64,000 nucleotides of DNA from NCBI RefSeq assembly GCF_002155145.1, contig NZ_CP021323.1, forward strand, positions 1,674,001 through 1,738,000, given 5' to 3'. The stretch comes from Kushneria konosiri (GTDB lineage Bacteria; Pseudomonadota; Gammaproteobacteria; Pseudomonadales; Halomonadaceae). Position numbers and translations under genes: made by a program. Of the stretch, positions 53,288 through 61,802 are shown piece after piece. The notes beneath the pieces are model-generated. The model saw nothing but the letters and a program-made list of their open reading frames with translations, ran no database searches and had not been told where the DNA came from. Within the stretch, counting starts at the first letter, position 1. The number at the start of each line of letters is the position of its first letter.

Positions 53288-54373
53288 TTATTCCAAGTAG
53301 TCTGTTGCTGTTTTGATTAACGCTTCCCGATGAGAAAAAATTTCAGTTAATGCTGTGATGTCGTGCTTTTGTTCCTTGCCTTCTATGAATAACCCAATAC
53401 GCCAGATGCTTTTTGAATTGAAGTGCAAGCGGCAAACGGGCTTGCGATTGTTATTATCCAAAAGTATTGCGCAATAGGATTTTGCATCGCGCATATGTAT
53501 ACGGTTTGGGTCGACCACGCTTGCTAGGATGGCACGTACAATGTTGTATGCGTCGACCTCCTCTTGAGTGGTGATAATGTCACTGTCTTCTGCAGCAGGT
53601 AACTGTGTTGCCTCAGTATCGCCGCTTTCAATAACAACTCTTTCAGATTCTTCGCCGGATGTGTTCGCCAGTGCTGATTTAAGGCGTTGAGAGACTTGCT
53701 CTTTGATATGCTGCGCCATGGCTTCGCGAACAATCGGCGTAAAATCGTCAATTACTTGCTGAGTCATGCGTCCATCATAAAAGTTCTGTGCAAGAGACTT
53801 TATGAAGTCGCGCGAGGGATCTTTTACCAGTTCGGCAAAAGCAGTTTTGGCCAGGTTGGTATATTTTAATCGATTGGCAGTGCTTAGGATGGTGTCAACG
53901 TTGAAGACTGGTTTGGCAAATTTCTTCAACTCCTCGATGTCTCGCTCGTTGTAATCAATGAGCCTGAAAGTGAAGAATGGGCGTTTGTCGAGTCGATTGG
54001 CATCATCTAAATCAGAGTAGAACCGGTATTCGATTCCATTTGTTAGAATGGCGAATTTTGCCTCAGTGCAGTTAAAGTATCGATATAGTTGGCTGAATTG
54101 AGTGTTGGCAAGATCGGTTGTACGGGGCTTACACTCCACTAAGATTGATAGTTCCCCACCATTTTTAATGGCATAGTCCACCTTCTCGCCCTTTTTCAAG
54201 CCAACGTCAGCAGTGAACTCTGGCATCACTTCTGTCGGATCAAAAACGTCGTAACCCAGGGTTTGTATGAAGGGCATAACCATTGCATTTTTGGTTGCCT
54301 CTTCATTAACCACATGATCCATCTGCTCTTTGATGCGCCCAGCCAAAATGGCAATCTTTTGAGTTATATCCAC
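53288..54373 (-). CDS. Orphan nuclease-like protein with HsdR N-terminal domain
   Basis: A 361-residue protein with a type I restriction HsdR N-terminal (PD-(D/E)XK) domain. The putative catalytic residues are in KVDYAIKNGGELSILVECKPR (Asp then ExK). The remainder includes ILTNGIEYRFYSDLDDANRLDKRPFFTFRL and a C-terminal segment of unknown role (YCAILLDNNNRKPVCRLHFNSKSIWRIGLF). No helicase motor, HsdM or HsdS is nearby. Base composition is clearly more AT-rich than the flanks, and it lies just downstream of tRNA-Thr, so it was probably acquired. It could be a phage-defence component, but this is not shown. Confidence 0.85.
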   Translation of the reverse strand: MDITQKIAILAGRIKEQMDHVVNEEATKNAMVMPFIQTLGYDVFDPTEVMPEFTADVGLKKGEKVDYAIKNGGELSILVECKPRTTDLANTQFSQLYRYFNCTEAKFAILTNGIEYRFYSDLDDANRLDKRPFFTFRLIDYNERDIEELKKFAKPVFNVDTILSTANRLKYTNLAKTAFAELVKDPSRDFIKSLAQNFYDGRMTQQVIDDFTPIVREAMAQHIKEQVSQRLKSALANTSGEESERVVIESGDTEATQLPAAEDSDIITTQEEVDAYNIVRAILASVVDPNRIHMRDAKSYCAILLDNNNRKPVCRLHFNSKSIWRIGLFIEGKEQKHDITALTEIFSHREALIKTATDYLE

Positions 54374-54673
54374 TGGTGCCCCCGCCCATTCTTAGTTTCA
54401 TTTTTTTACGTGCAACTATTCGATAGTAAACATGGGCGGAGTATCAGGTAAAGTTAATATGTGATGCGTTATCTAGAACTCGAAAAAAGATGATGTGATC
54501 GTTGTAAAGATTCTTGGGTAAGCAGTTTCACCTGAAAGGTCTGTATCCTGTCCGTGCACGGACAACAAGCTTTTTCGTGAACGTGACTTGATCGATAAAG
54601 TTGGGCCCGCATGTGCTTCCGCTTCAGCCTCGTGAGGAAAAATTTGCTGAACCAAAGAGGTTGTAATCCAGCC
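54374..54673. other. AT-rich 300-base gap after the HsdR-like gene
   Basis: No supported gene. Composition is as low in GC as the adjacent HsdR-like gene, then rises toward 54600. It contains the upstream region of the HsdR-like gene and a short palindromic stretch (GTCCGTGCACGGAC, about 54551-54564). I see no transposase remnant or tRNA-like direct repeat. Confidence 0.5.
54551..54564. repeat. Perfect 14-base palindrome GTCCGTGCACGGAC
   Basis: Self-complementary 14-mer in the gap between the HsdR-like and PLD-family genes, near the right edge of the low-GC tract. It could be an operator or a recombination remnant. No function is assigned. Confidence 0.35.
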
Positions 54674-55438
54674 CTACGCTACCTCAACAACCGCACCATT
54701 AACTTCCGTACTCCTCGTATCTCCGCCCCTGCACGCCGCCGCCAGCTCCACCACCACACGTCTCTGATGCACCTTGAGGCTGGTTTCCCTGTCCCGGTAG
54801 TGTGCGTTGGCGAGCCAGTTGAAGCTGCCGACAATCGCATATCGTTTATCCACAACCAGACACTTTTCGTGCGTGGGACGCTGCACGATGGTCAGTTGGC
54901 CTTTTCGGCTGCGCTTCCCAATCTCCTTTAGACGTTCCAGCGCCCTGGTCGCCGTCTCGGAAAGCCGGTGCTGCCCGTCGCGGTCGCTCGCGCCGTAGGC
55001 AATGTGGACGTTCACGCCCCGGTCGAGGGCGCCTGCCAGCAGAGTACAGAATTGATCATTCACGACCCGATCGGATAGCCAGCCGGAGACGACCACCAGT
55101 TCCTTTTTGGCAGTTCTGAGGGCGTGGGTCAGCTCGTCGTGATGAGCGCGGTTGTGCACCAGAGCGTTTGGGGTGGCTTTCCTGCGGGTGCTGGCTGTCT
55201 GTTGGCCGGTGGTTTTGGGTGTGCTCTCAACCAGCTGCTTCTGCTTGATGAAACACCAGGTGCCGTACCAGCTTATCCAGGCCGTGAAGGTCTGGACGAT
55301 GATATAGCCGGGCCCTTCGAGCGTTGCGAGCGACCACAATGTCCAGCCCAGCGCGGAAACCATTCCCAGGTTGCGATGAATTCGGGTCAGGCAGAGTACC
55401 GAGACAAAAACCACCAGCTGATAATGCAAAAACGTCAT
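54674..55438 (-). CDS. Membrane-anchored phospholipase D-family protein
   Basis: A 254-residue protein with two or three hydrophobic segments at the N-terminus (HYQLVVFVSVLCL, WTLWSLATLEGPGYIIVQTFTAWISWYG), then a basic linker and one PLD domain. The HKD motif is intact (HEKCLVVD) and is followed by GSFNW. Single-HKD proteins (Nuc-like) usually act as dimers on nucleic acid or phospholipid, and the substrate is unknown. The start at 55438 has only a weak AGG. It lies beside the HsdR-like gene on the same strand, separated by 300 bases. Confidence 0.82.
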   Translation of the reverse strand: MTFLHYQLVVFVSVLCLTRIHRNLGMVSALGWTLWSLATLEGPGYIIVQTFTAWISWYGTWCFIKQKQLVESTPKTTGQQTASTRRKATPNALVHNRAHHDELTHALRTAKKELVVVSGWLSDRVVNDQFCTLLAGALDRGVNVHIAYGASDRDGQHRLSETATRALERLKEIGKRSRKGQLTIVQRPTHEKCLVVDKRYAIVGSFNWLANAHYRDRETSLKVHQRRVVVELAAACRGGDTRSTEVNGAVVEVA

Positions 55439-55668
55439 CGGATAATGCCTAGAAAAATCAGCATTTTATCGATCAATGATTATTTAGGCCATGCCTGATG
55501 GCAGGTGACCTCAGGTTGCTCCGGTTCTGCTTTTGATATGAGGGCTACACTCCTGTCATGAACCGACGCAGTGCGCGGCTTCACTGAGATCAGAAGGCTG
55601 CCGTGCTTCTCTTTTCCGGGCTGTGGCCGTATCCCTTCATCCTTGCCTTTAAAGACCGAGGAGTGCTT

Positions 55669-56049
55669 ATGCGCGTGGCGTATCGAATGCCCATGCCCAC
55701 CATGCTGCCCAGAGGCGAGCAGGACCTGGCGTATAACCTTGGGGCTGAGCGCTGGCAGCAGTTTTTTGCCCCGCATTCGCACCTCACCTTTCTGGCGGAG
55801 GTGGTTCAGGATGATGAGGCGATTGATCCCTGGCAGGAGGGCGACTGGCTGGTCGTCGACCACTCGCTGTCACTGCGCGACGGCGTGCTGGTGGTGGTCA
55901 ATGTCGATGAGGCGTTTTATGTCTATCGCTATGCGCATCGCATCAACGTGCCGGTACTGGAAGGGCTGGACGGCCAGCTTTGGACGGGGGATCTGACCAA
56001 CGTCGAGATGGTGGGTGTGGTGTCGCATCGGGTGCAGAAGATGTATTGA
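55669..56049 (+). CDS. UmuD/LexA-like S24-fold protein lacking the catalytic dyad
   Basis: A 126-residue protein whose second half matches the S24 peptidase fold (WQEGDWLVVDHSLSLRDGVLVVVNVDEAFYVYRYAHR, then VEMVGVVSHRVQKMY). The Ser that normally follows in RVxGDSM is replaced (AEVVQDDEAID), and the Lys of the xVKxL strand is replaced by Tyr/Arg (YVYRYA). Self-cleavage is therefore not expected. No umuC is adjacent. GAGGAG lies 6 bases before the ATG. No LexA box was found upstream. Confidence 0.75.
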   Translation: MRVAYRMPMPTMLPRGEQDLAYNLGAERWQQFFAPHSHLTFLAEVVQDDEAIDPWQEGDWLVVDHSLSLRDGVLVVVNVDEAFYVYRYAHRINVPVLEGLDGQLWTGDLTNVEMVGVVSHRVQKMY

Positions 56050-56067
56050 GGTGCGGGCGAGGGTCAA

Positions 56068-56104
56068 AACAAGAGGCCCGGCGCTCATGCGCCGGGCCTC
56101 TTCG
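56068..56104. terminator. Bidirectional terminator
   Basis: GAGGCCCGGCG/CGCCGGGCCTC hairpin between the convergent S24-like and MCP genes, with AACAA on one side and TTCG on the other. Confidence 0.7.
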
Positions 56105-56114
56105 ATGGGGTGCT

Positions 56115-57845
56115 TTAGAAGGTTTCCCACTCTTCGGCGTCACTGTGGGCCTGAACGGCCGGTTTCCGTGTGGCCGGGGGGGCCGGTTTGCGCGTGGCCG
56201 CTGCGGGCGTTCTGACGGGCTCTGTCTTTCTGGCCGGTGTAGAAGCGGACGCTGTCGTCATGTTGGGTCTTTTCAGCGCCGGTGACGCCACGGGGCGAGG
56301 GCCGGTGGCGGTAACACGGAAATAGGCCACCTGTTCCTTGAGCGCCCGAGCGCTTTGCTCCATGGAGCGGCTGGCTGCGGCCGCTTCTTCGACCAGCGCC
56401 GCATTCTGCTGCGTGACGCTGTCCATCTGGGAGATGGCCTGGTTGATCTGTTCGATGCCGGACGTCTGTTCCTGACTTGCCGAGGCAATTTCGGTCACGA
56501 TTTCGGCCATGCTGTTGATGCCGGTGACGATCTCCTGCAGCGTCCGTCCGGAGTGATTGACCAGTTCGGAGCCGTTATTGACCTTCTCGACGCTATCGTT
56601 GACCAGCGCCTTGATGTCTCGCGCGGCCTCGGCACTGCGGCTGGAAAGGGTGCGCACTTCGCTGGCCACCACGGCAAAGCCGCGGCCCTGCTCGCCTGCC
56701 CGGGCCGCTTCGACGGCGGCGTTCAGGGCCAGCAGGTTGGTCTGGAAGGCGATCGAGTCGATCAGCCCGACAATTTCGGCAATCTTCTGACTGGAGGCGC
56801 TGATTTCCGCCATGGCAAGGGTGGTTTTTTCCACCACCTGGCTGCCGTCATGCGCTTTCTGACGAACGTTTTGTGCCAGCTGGCTGGCCTGAGTGGCGTT
56901 ATCGGCGTTCTGGCGTACCGTGGAGGTGATCTCCTCCATGGAGGCGGCGGTTTCTTCAAGGCTTGCCGCCTGCTCCTGTGTCCGACGGGAGAGATCATCA
57001 TTGCCCGAGGCAATTTCACTGGAGGCGCTGCCGACGGCTTCAGCATTGTTTCTGACGTCGCTAACCACATGGGCCAGTTGTTTTTGCATGTCGTTCAGGT
57101 TGCCAAGCAGTCCGGCAAATTCATCCCGCCCCTTGATTTCGATGGTGTTGGCCAGATTGCCCTGGGCAATTTCACCGGAAATGTCTCTGGCCTGATTCAA
57201 AGGCCCAAGAATGCCGCGGGCAAACCGCCAGAACGCCAGCGTCGTCATTGCCAGTGCAAACAGGACGGCACCGGCAATGGCCGTCAGTAGAACGTTCATG
57301 TTTTTTTGACTGGCCAGGAACTTGGCCTGCACCTGCTGTTCATTGATGTCGCCGGCCTTGCCCAGATTTCCGGAGACGGCCAGATAGGGTTCGCGGAGCT
57401 GAAGATTACCCGTGGGCGGGGAAAAATCGCCACTTTTCATGCGCTCGACATTGGCGTCAAAGCGGCGCCAGTACTCTGCAAGGTCGGGGGCGATCAGGTC
57501 GGCGAGAGCCCTTTCTTCCGGCGAGGTCACATTGCGCGTCTTGTATTCCTGCCAGTTGCTGTCGGAGGCATTGCGATAGCGCGGATAGACCGACAGCAGA
57601 TTTTGCAGCCCCTGAGCGGTGCCGTCATTGCGCGCCCTTAGAAGGTCTACCTGAGAGTCGGAAATCGCGGAATCCACTTGGTCGAGTATCCGCAGGGGCA
57701 GGACATCACGGTTGTAGGCTCGATCGAAATTGTCGGTAATGCTTTTCATGCCCCAGGCGCCTGCGGCGCCGATTAAAATCAAAAGCACAGCCATGGCAGC
57801 CGCAATGGCGACCAGCCTGTGTTTCACGCTTCGATTCAGAATCAT
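56115..57845 (-). CDS. Methyl-accepting chemotaxis protein
   Basis: A 576-residue inner-membrane receptor. Segment 1 about residues 11-32 ([23 protein letters not shown]). A four-helix-bundle periplasmic ligand domain follows, segment 2 about 185-207, then HAMP, then the signalling domain with the conserved tip [41 protein letters not shown]. It ends in EEWETF, the type of C-terminal pentapeptide that tethers CheR/CheB for adaptation. An Ala/Pro/Thr-rich linker precedes it. The ligand is unknown. Monocistronic. Confidence 0.95.
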   Translation of the reverse strand: MILNRSVKHRLVAIAAAMAVLLILIGAAGAWGMKSITDNFDRAYNRDVLPLRILDQVDSAISDSQVDLLRARNDGTAQGLQNLLSVYPRYRNASDSNWQEYKTRNVTSPEERALADLIAPDLAEYWRRFDANVERMKSGDFSPPTGNLQLREPYLAVSGNLGKAGDINEQQVQAKFLASQKNMNVLLTAIAGAVLFALAMTTLAFWRFARGILGPLNQARDISGEIAQGNLANTIEIKGRDEFAGLLGNLNDMQKQLAHVVSDVRNNAEAVGSASSEIASGNDDLSRRTQEQAASLEETAASMEEITSTVRQNADNATQASQLAQNVRQKAHDGSQVVEKTTLAMAEISASSQKIAEIVGLIDSIAFQTNLLALNAAVEAARAGEQGRGFAVVASEVRTLSSRSAEAARDIKALVNDSVEKVNNGSELVNHSGRTLQEIVTGINSMAEIVTEIASASQEQTSGIEQINQAISQMDSVTQQNAALVEEAAAASRSMEQSARALKEQVAYFRVTATGPRPVASPALKRPNMTTASASTPARKTEPVRTPAAATRKPAPPATRKPAVQAHSDAEEWETF

Positions 57846-58190
57846 GACGAGGATATCTCTGGAGAGGTGACGGGGTCGGGGTGTTTCTTCAGCGGTTATC
57901 GACCCGCAAAGGAGGGGCTGGAGCCGGTTCCAGAGAATATTTGACCTATAGGTTTCGTGGCCTTTCGCTATTGCTTCATATGTGGCTAATTTTTATATCC
58001 ATTCAGGAAGGCAAGAAACATTGCCAGTCAGGGCAGGGGGCGTGTCGTCAGGCAGAGAACAGGGCGCAGGCGAAGGCGAGAAGCCATCAGGCCGACGGCA
58101 TATGCCTTGGGCGGATTTTTCAGCCGCGATGACGAGCCGTTCAGGTCACGTTCGAGTCACAAGCATGCGTTTATGACGCCGAGCTTTTTA
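57846..58190. other. Intergenic region upstream of MCP
   Basis: 345 bases holding the MCP promoter region. AT-rich stretches near 57940-58010 are compatible with a promoter. No gene is supported. Confidence 0.5.
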
Positions 58191-58298
58191 TCAGGGTCGG
58201 TCGTCGTTTGAGTTCTTGCGCTTCTCGAAATACTTGTAGAGCCTCCACCAACCAATAGCGAACACAACCCCGACTATCAACGCTGCAATAATCATCAT
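58191..58298 (-). CDS. Possible 35-residue small membrane protein
   Basis: A short frame starting ATGATG at 58298 encodes a hydrophobic N-terminal helix (MIIAALIVGVVFAIGWWRL) followed by a basic/polar tail (YKYFEKRKNSNDDRP). This is the classic layout of a bacterial single-pass small protein. AGGT lies 5 bases upstream of the start. It lies alone between the MCP and zinT genes. Confidence 0.45.
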   Translation of the reverse strand: MMIIAALIVGVVFAIGWWRLYKYFEKRKNSNDDRP

Positions 58299-58432
58299 TT
58301 TTACCTATTAACAAACTTCTCTCTTAACATAGATTAATGGTGAGTGTTTGCAAACGCCATCATGGGTTGTCTGGTGAGCTGATGTCGGCTTCATTAGGGA
58401 TTGAAAAACGCTGATGTCCGGGCAGGTAAGGA

Positions 58433-58462
58433 CAAGAAGACCGCCCTGACTGGCGGTCTTCG
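58433..58462 (-). terminator. Terminator after zinT
   Basis: Minus strand hairpin GACCGCC-AGTCA-GGGCGGTC followed by TTCTTGT, 9 bases after the zinT stop. Confidence 0.65.
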
Positions 58463-58470
58463 GGGGGTGG

Positions 58471-59154
58471 TCAGTGCGCCAGCATTTCCTCAACGATCTG
58501 CTGATCGCTCAGGTTGGCAGGATAGTAGGTCGGCCAGTTGACCACGTTATTCAACAGTGCCTGGCGGTCATCGCCCATGTAGAGATGGTAGTGGTGGGCA
58601 TCGGTGGGGGCGATGTCGTGATCGCTGAACTGGATGAAGTCCGGTGCCCGGTCGTCGCCTTCGGTCTTTTTGAAGATAAACCGGACGCCGCGGTTGCCCG
58701 CTTCGTAATTCAGAATTTCGTAGCCGTCATTGGCGTACTGACCGCTATAGGCGTCTCCGTTGGCGTGGAAGGTCACGTCCTGGCCATGAATGTCGATGCG
58801 CTCGACGTCAGTGCGGTAGCCCTCGCGGTAGTATTTTTTGTATTCCTCGGCACTCTTGTCGCCTTTTTTGGCCTTGTGGGCAAAGACCTCATCCAGCGTA
58901 CCGTTCTGCAGCAGCGGATAGACCGAGCGCCAGTCACCTTCCCAGTCCGAGAGCTGGCGGGCCTTGACCTGGTCGTCATCGAAGTAACCCGAATGGATGT
59001 CCTTGTCATGTTGATGGCCTTGCTCATGATCGTGCCCATGGTCATGCCCGTGATCATGCGTGTCGGATGCGAACACCCCCTGAGTGCCGCCGGCGGCGAG
59101 CAGCCCGGCGGTTGTGAGAAAGGTGGCGGTATAACGGACGACTGCAGACGTCAT
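58471..59154 (-). CDS. zinT: Periplasmic zinc-binding metallochaperone ZinT (YodA)
   Basis: A 227-residue exported protein. A signal peptide (about 1-30) is followed by a His-rich segment (HDHGHDHGHDHEQGHQHDKDIH). The ZinT domain contains LSDWEGDWRSVYPLLQNGTLDEVF, GYRTDVERIDIHG, IQFSDHDIAPTDAHHYHLYMGDD and WPTYYPANLSDQQIVEEMLAH. ZinT works with ZnuA in zinc recruitment. The upstream region carries the same 16-base Zur-like sequence as znuA/znuC, so the two loci are probably co-regulated. GGGAG precedes the ATG. Confidence 0.94.
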   Translation of the reverse strand: MTSAVVRYTATFLTTAGLLAAGGTQGVFASDTHDHGHDHGHDHEQGHQHDKDIHSGYFDDDQVKARQLSDWEGDWRSVYPLLQNGTLDEVFAHKAKKGDKSAEEYKKYYREGYRTDVERIDIHGQDVTFHANGDAYSGQYANDGYEILNYEAGNRGVRFIFKKTEGDDRAPDFIQFSDHDIAPTDAHHYHLYMGDDRQALLNNVVNWPTYYPANLSDQQIVEEMLAH

Positions 59155-59190
59155 GAGAGGCTCCCGATAATGATTAAAGGCTTTAATTGA

Positions 59191-59206
59191 ACGTTATAAC
59201 ATAACA
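59191..59206. promoter_or_regulatory. Zur-like operator upstream of zinT
   Basis: ACGTTATAACATAACA is the exact reverse complement of the 16-mer at 46994-47009, 37-52 bases upstream of the zinT start codon. Confidence 0.75.
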
Positions 59207-59338
59207 CTTGAAAAGTGTTGACTACAAAAGTCTTGAGCCAGAAGGCCTGTGCGGTAGTCGTCCAGCAGGTCTCTGATATCTTTGTCCGAAATGGCGCATG
59301 GAAATGGCCCGCCATTCAAAGGTGAATGAGGACGTGTC

Positions 59339-60241
59339 ATGGGGTTGGATCGGATCGGACGTCGCTCGGAATATCTTTTCATGGTGGCCGAGTGTGGCAG
59401 CGTGCGGGCGGCGGCCGAGCACATGGGCATCAATCCTTCAGTGGTCAGTCGTCAGCTTCGGGAGCTCGAACGCGATGTCGGCATGCCGATCATGGAGCGT
59501 AACGGTCGCTATCTGTCACTGACCGAGGCAGGGCGCACGGTGGTTGATAATCACATGACGCGTCGCCAGCTGGACAAGGAGCTTGAGCACTCTCTGGAGC
59601 GGTTGCGTCATCGCCGGGCCGGCAAGGTCGTCGTGGCCGTGGGTGAAGGCTTTGTGGAGAGTCTGGTCGATTCGGTACTGACCCGGGTTGCTGCTCAATA
59701 CCCGGAGGTCTTCATCGAGCTGCTCAGCGGTATTTACTATCCGCGTGAGCCGCATGAAATGGTGTTGGCGGACGAGGTGGACATCGCCATCACCTACGGG
59801 CCTGAAACCGACCCGCGACTCGTGCGTCACACCTTCTCGCGCGGGCCGCTTTGTGCCCTGATGTCGCCACGACATCCGCTGGCTTCGCAGAGCTGCGTAT
59901 CCCTTGAAGCGCTGTCGTCACAGAAGTTGATCTTCCTGCCGCCGGGGTCGGGTTCGCAGATGTTTGTGGAGAGCCTGTTTCGATCGGAACAGCGTATCGT
60001 GACGCCGGCCTATCGCTGCAATCTGCACTCTACGGCCAGACGCATGGCGATTGCCGGTATCGGTATCGCGTTCATGACGAAAATGGCCGCCGGACAGGAT
60101 GTTGAAACCGGAAAACTGTGCGCCCTGCCGGTGGATCATCCTGCCGCTCAGGACACCTGTGGCAATCTGATCAGACGTGCCGGCCGCCGCCTGTCGCCGG
60201 CGGCCGACTATCTGTGGAAGCTGATGACCTCGATGCGCTGA
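59339..60241 (+). CDS. LysR-family transcriptional regulator
   Basis: A 300-residue protein with an N-terminal winged helix-turn-helix (YLFMVAECGSVRAAAEHMGINPSVVSRQLRELERDVG) and an effector domain of the LysR substrate-binding type. It is convergent with the AbgT transporter gene (9-base gap), so it is not in the usual divergent LysR position and its target is unclear. GAGGA lies 7 bases before the ATG. Confidence 0.9.
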   Translation: MGLDRIGRRSEYLFMVAECGSVRAAAEHMGINPSVVSRQLRELERDVGMPIMERNGRYLSLTEAGRTVVDNHMTRRQLDKELEHSLERLRHRRAGKVVVAVGEGFVESLVDSVLTRVAAQYPEVFIELLSGIYYPREPHEMVLADEVDIAITYGPETDPRLVRHTFSRGPLCALMSPRHPLASQSCVSLEALSSQKLIFLPPGSGSQMFVESLFRSEQRIVTPAYRCNLHSTARRMAIAGIGIAFMTKMAAGQDVETGKLCALPVDHPAAQDTCGNLIRRAGRRLSPAADYLWKLMTSMR

Positions 60242-60250
60242 AAGTGAGGG

Positions 60251-61756
60251 TCAGGACGACATCATGTAGATTCCGGGTCCGAAAGGCAGCCCCATCCACA
60301 TCCAGAACATCAAAAACAGCGTCCAGATCAGCAGAAAGCCCATGGACAGCGGCAGCATGGTGGCCATCAGCGTGCCCAGCCCCAGATCCGGCTTGTAGCG
60401 CTGCATATAAACCAGCGCCACTGAAAAGTAGGGGCTCATGGGGGAGATGATGTTGGTGGAGGAATCGCCAATACGAAACATGGCCAGCACAAAGGCCGGA
60501 TTGAAATCCAGCAGCATCAGCATGGGAACAAACACGGGCGCCATGAGGGCCCACTGCGCCGAGCCGCTGGTCATGAAGATATTGAGCGTGGTGGCCATCA
60601 GAATAAAGGCAATGACCAGAGGCACGCCGGTAAAGCCGGTCTGTTCCAGTACATTGGAGCCCTCGATGGCGATGAACTGACCCAGCTCGGACCATTTGAA
60701 GTAGGCGATGAACTGGGAAATGGCAAAAAACAGCACCAGCGTTGGCGCCAGATCCCGCGCCGATTCGGCCATGAATCCCGGGATATCACGGGCCTTTTTG
60801 ATCGCGCCGGTACACAGCCCATAGGTCAGGCCGATGGCCACGAAGTAGCCAAACAGCAAGGGGACGAAAGACTCAAGGAAGGGAGAAGGGATCAGCCCGC
60901 CTTCGGCGTTGCGCAGCGGTGAGCCGGCCGGCAGTACGGAAAGCACGACCAGGCCGAAATAGATCAGCGTGATCAGGCCGACTCTTTTAAGCCCACGTTT
61001 CTCATCGTCACTGAGCGTCTTGAGCTGTACTTCGCTCATGCGCAGGGTTTCCAGCGGCTGGGTACGCCGCAGGCGCGGCTCCACCACGTAATCGATCAGC
61101 AGTGTGCCGATCAGGGCCAGCACAAACACCGAGCAGGCGACGAAGTAGTAGTTATCGATCGGTGAGATATAGGCATCACTGTCGATAATGCGCGCCGCAT
61201 CGGTGGTAATGCCGGCAAACAGCGCATCGCCGGCGGTCACGAACAGGCTGGCATCGAACCCGGCGCCTGCCGCGGCATAGGCTGCAGCGGCCCCGGCCAG
61301 CGGGTGACGGCCCACTGCCTGATACACCATGGCGGCCAGCGGAATCAAAATGAGGTAGTTGGCATCGGAGGCGATGCTGCCACAGATACCGGCCATGAAA
61401 ACGCAAAAGGTCAGGAGGGAGGGGGGCGCCTTGGCCACGCTGACCTGCATGAGGGTCGACATCAGTCCGACCTTGTCGGCAAGGCCAATACCGAACATGA
61501 CGACCAGAATCAGCCCCAGCGGTGGAAAGCCGACAAAGTTGTCCACCATGCTGGTCAGCATGAACACGATACCGTCACCGGACAGCAGACTGCGCACCGC
61601 GACCTCGGCATCGCTTTCCGGATTGACCGCCGTCACTCCCAGCCCTGACAGCAATGCTGACAGGACAATGATCAGCCCGGACAGAATCACAAAGAGAATA
61701 AAGGGGTGGGGCAGTTTGTTGCCGACGCGCTCGACCGTATTGAGCATACCTTTCAT
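60251..61756 (-). CDS. AbgT-family transporter
   Basis: A 501-residue inner-membrane protein of the AbgT family (p-aminobenzoyl-glutamate uptake, or drug/metabolite efflux in some members). Conserved stretches: RVGNKLPHPFILFVILSG, GFPPLGLILVVMFGIGLADKVGLM, GSIASDANYLILIPLAAMVYQAVGRHPLAG and FSVALVYMQRYKPDLGLGTLMATMLP. It follows the M20 peptidase gene by 46 bases, forming an operon. This pairing matches uptake and hydrolysis of an N-acylated or aminoacylated compound. Confidence 0.93.
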   Translation of the reverse strand: MKGMLNTVERVGNKLPHPFILFVILSGLIIVLSALLSGLGVTAVNPESDAEVAVRSLLSGDGIVFMLTSMVDNFVGFPPLGLILVVMFGIGLADKVGLMSTLMQVSVAKAPPSLLTFCVFMAGICGSIASDANYLILIPLAAMVYQAVGRHPLAGAAAAYAAAGAGFDASLFVTAGDALFAGITTDAARIIDSDAYISPIDNYYFVACSVFVLALIGTLLIDYVVEPRLRRTQPLETLRMSEVQLKTLSDDEKRGLKRVGLITLIYFGLVVLSVLPAGSPLRNAEGGLIPSPFLESFVPLLFGYFVAIGLTYGLCTGAIKKARDIPGFMAESARDLAPTLVLFFAISQFIAYFKWSELGQFIAIEGSNVLEQTGFTGVPLVIAFILMATTLNIFMTSGSAQWALMAPVFVPMLMLLDFNPAFVLAMFRIGDSSTNIISPMSPYFSVALVYMQRYKPDLGLGTLMATMLPLSMGFLLIWTLFLMFWMWMGLPFGPGIYMMSS

Positions 61757-61802
61757 GACGTGGATCCCTTTTGTTGTTCAGTTTGTCGTGAGGGAACAGG
61801 CG

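Noticed and set aside
53041-54673. Formal genomic island with attachment-site duplication at tRNA-Thr
   Set aside because: No integrase and no repeat of the tRNA 3' end was found downstream. Only the composition shift supports acquisition.
54374-54673. Transposase remnant suspected in the AT-rich gap
   Set aside because: Translations in all frames gave no recognisable transposase segment, and no terminal inverted repeats were seen.
55439-55668. LexA box upstream of the UmuD-like gene
   Set aside because: No CTGT-N8-ACAG element is present. The nearest CTGT...GCAG has the wrong spacing.
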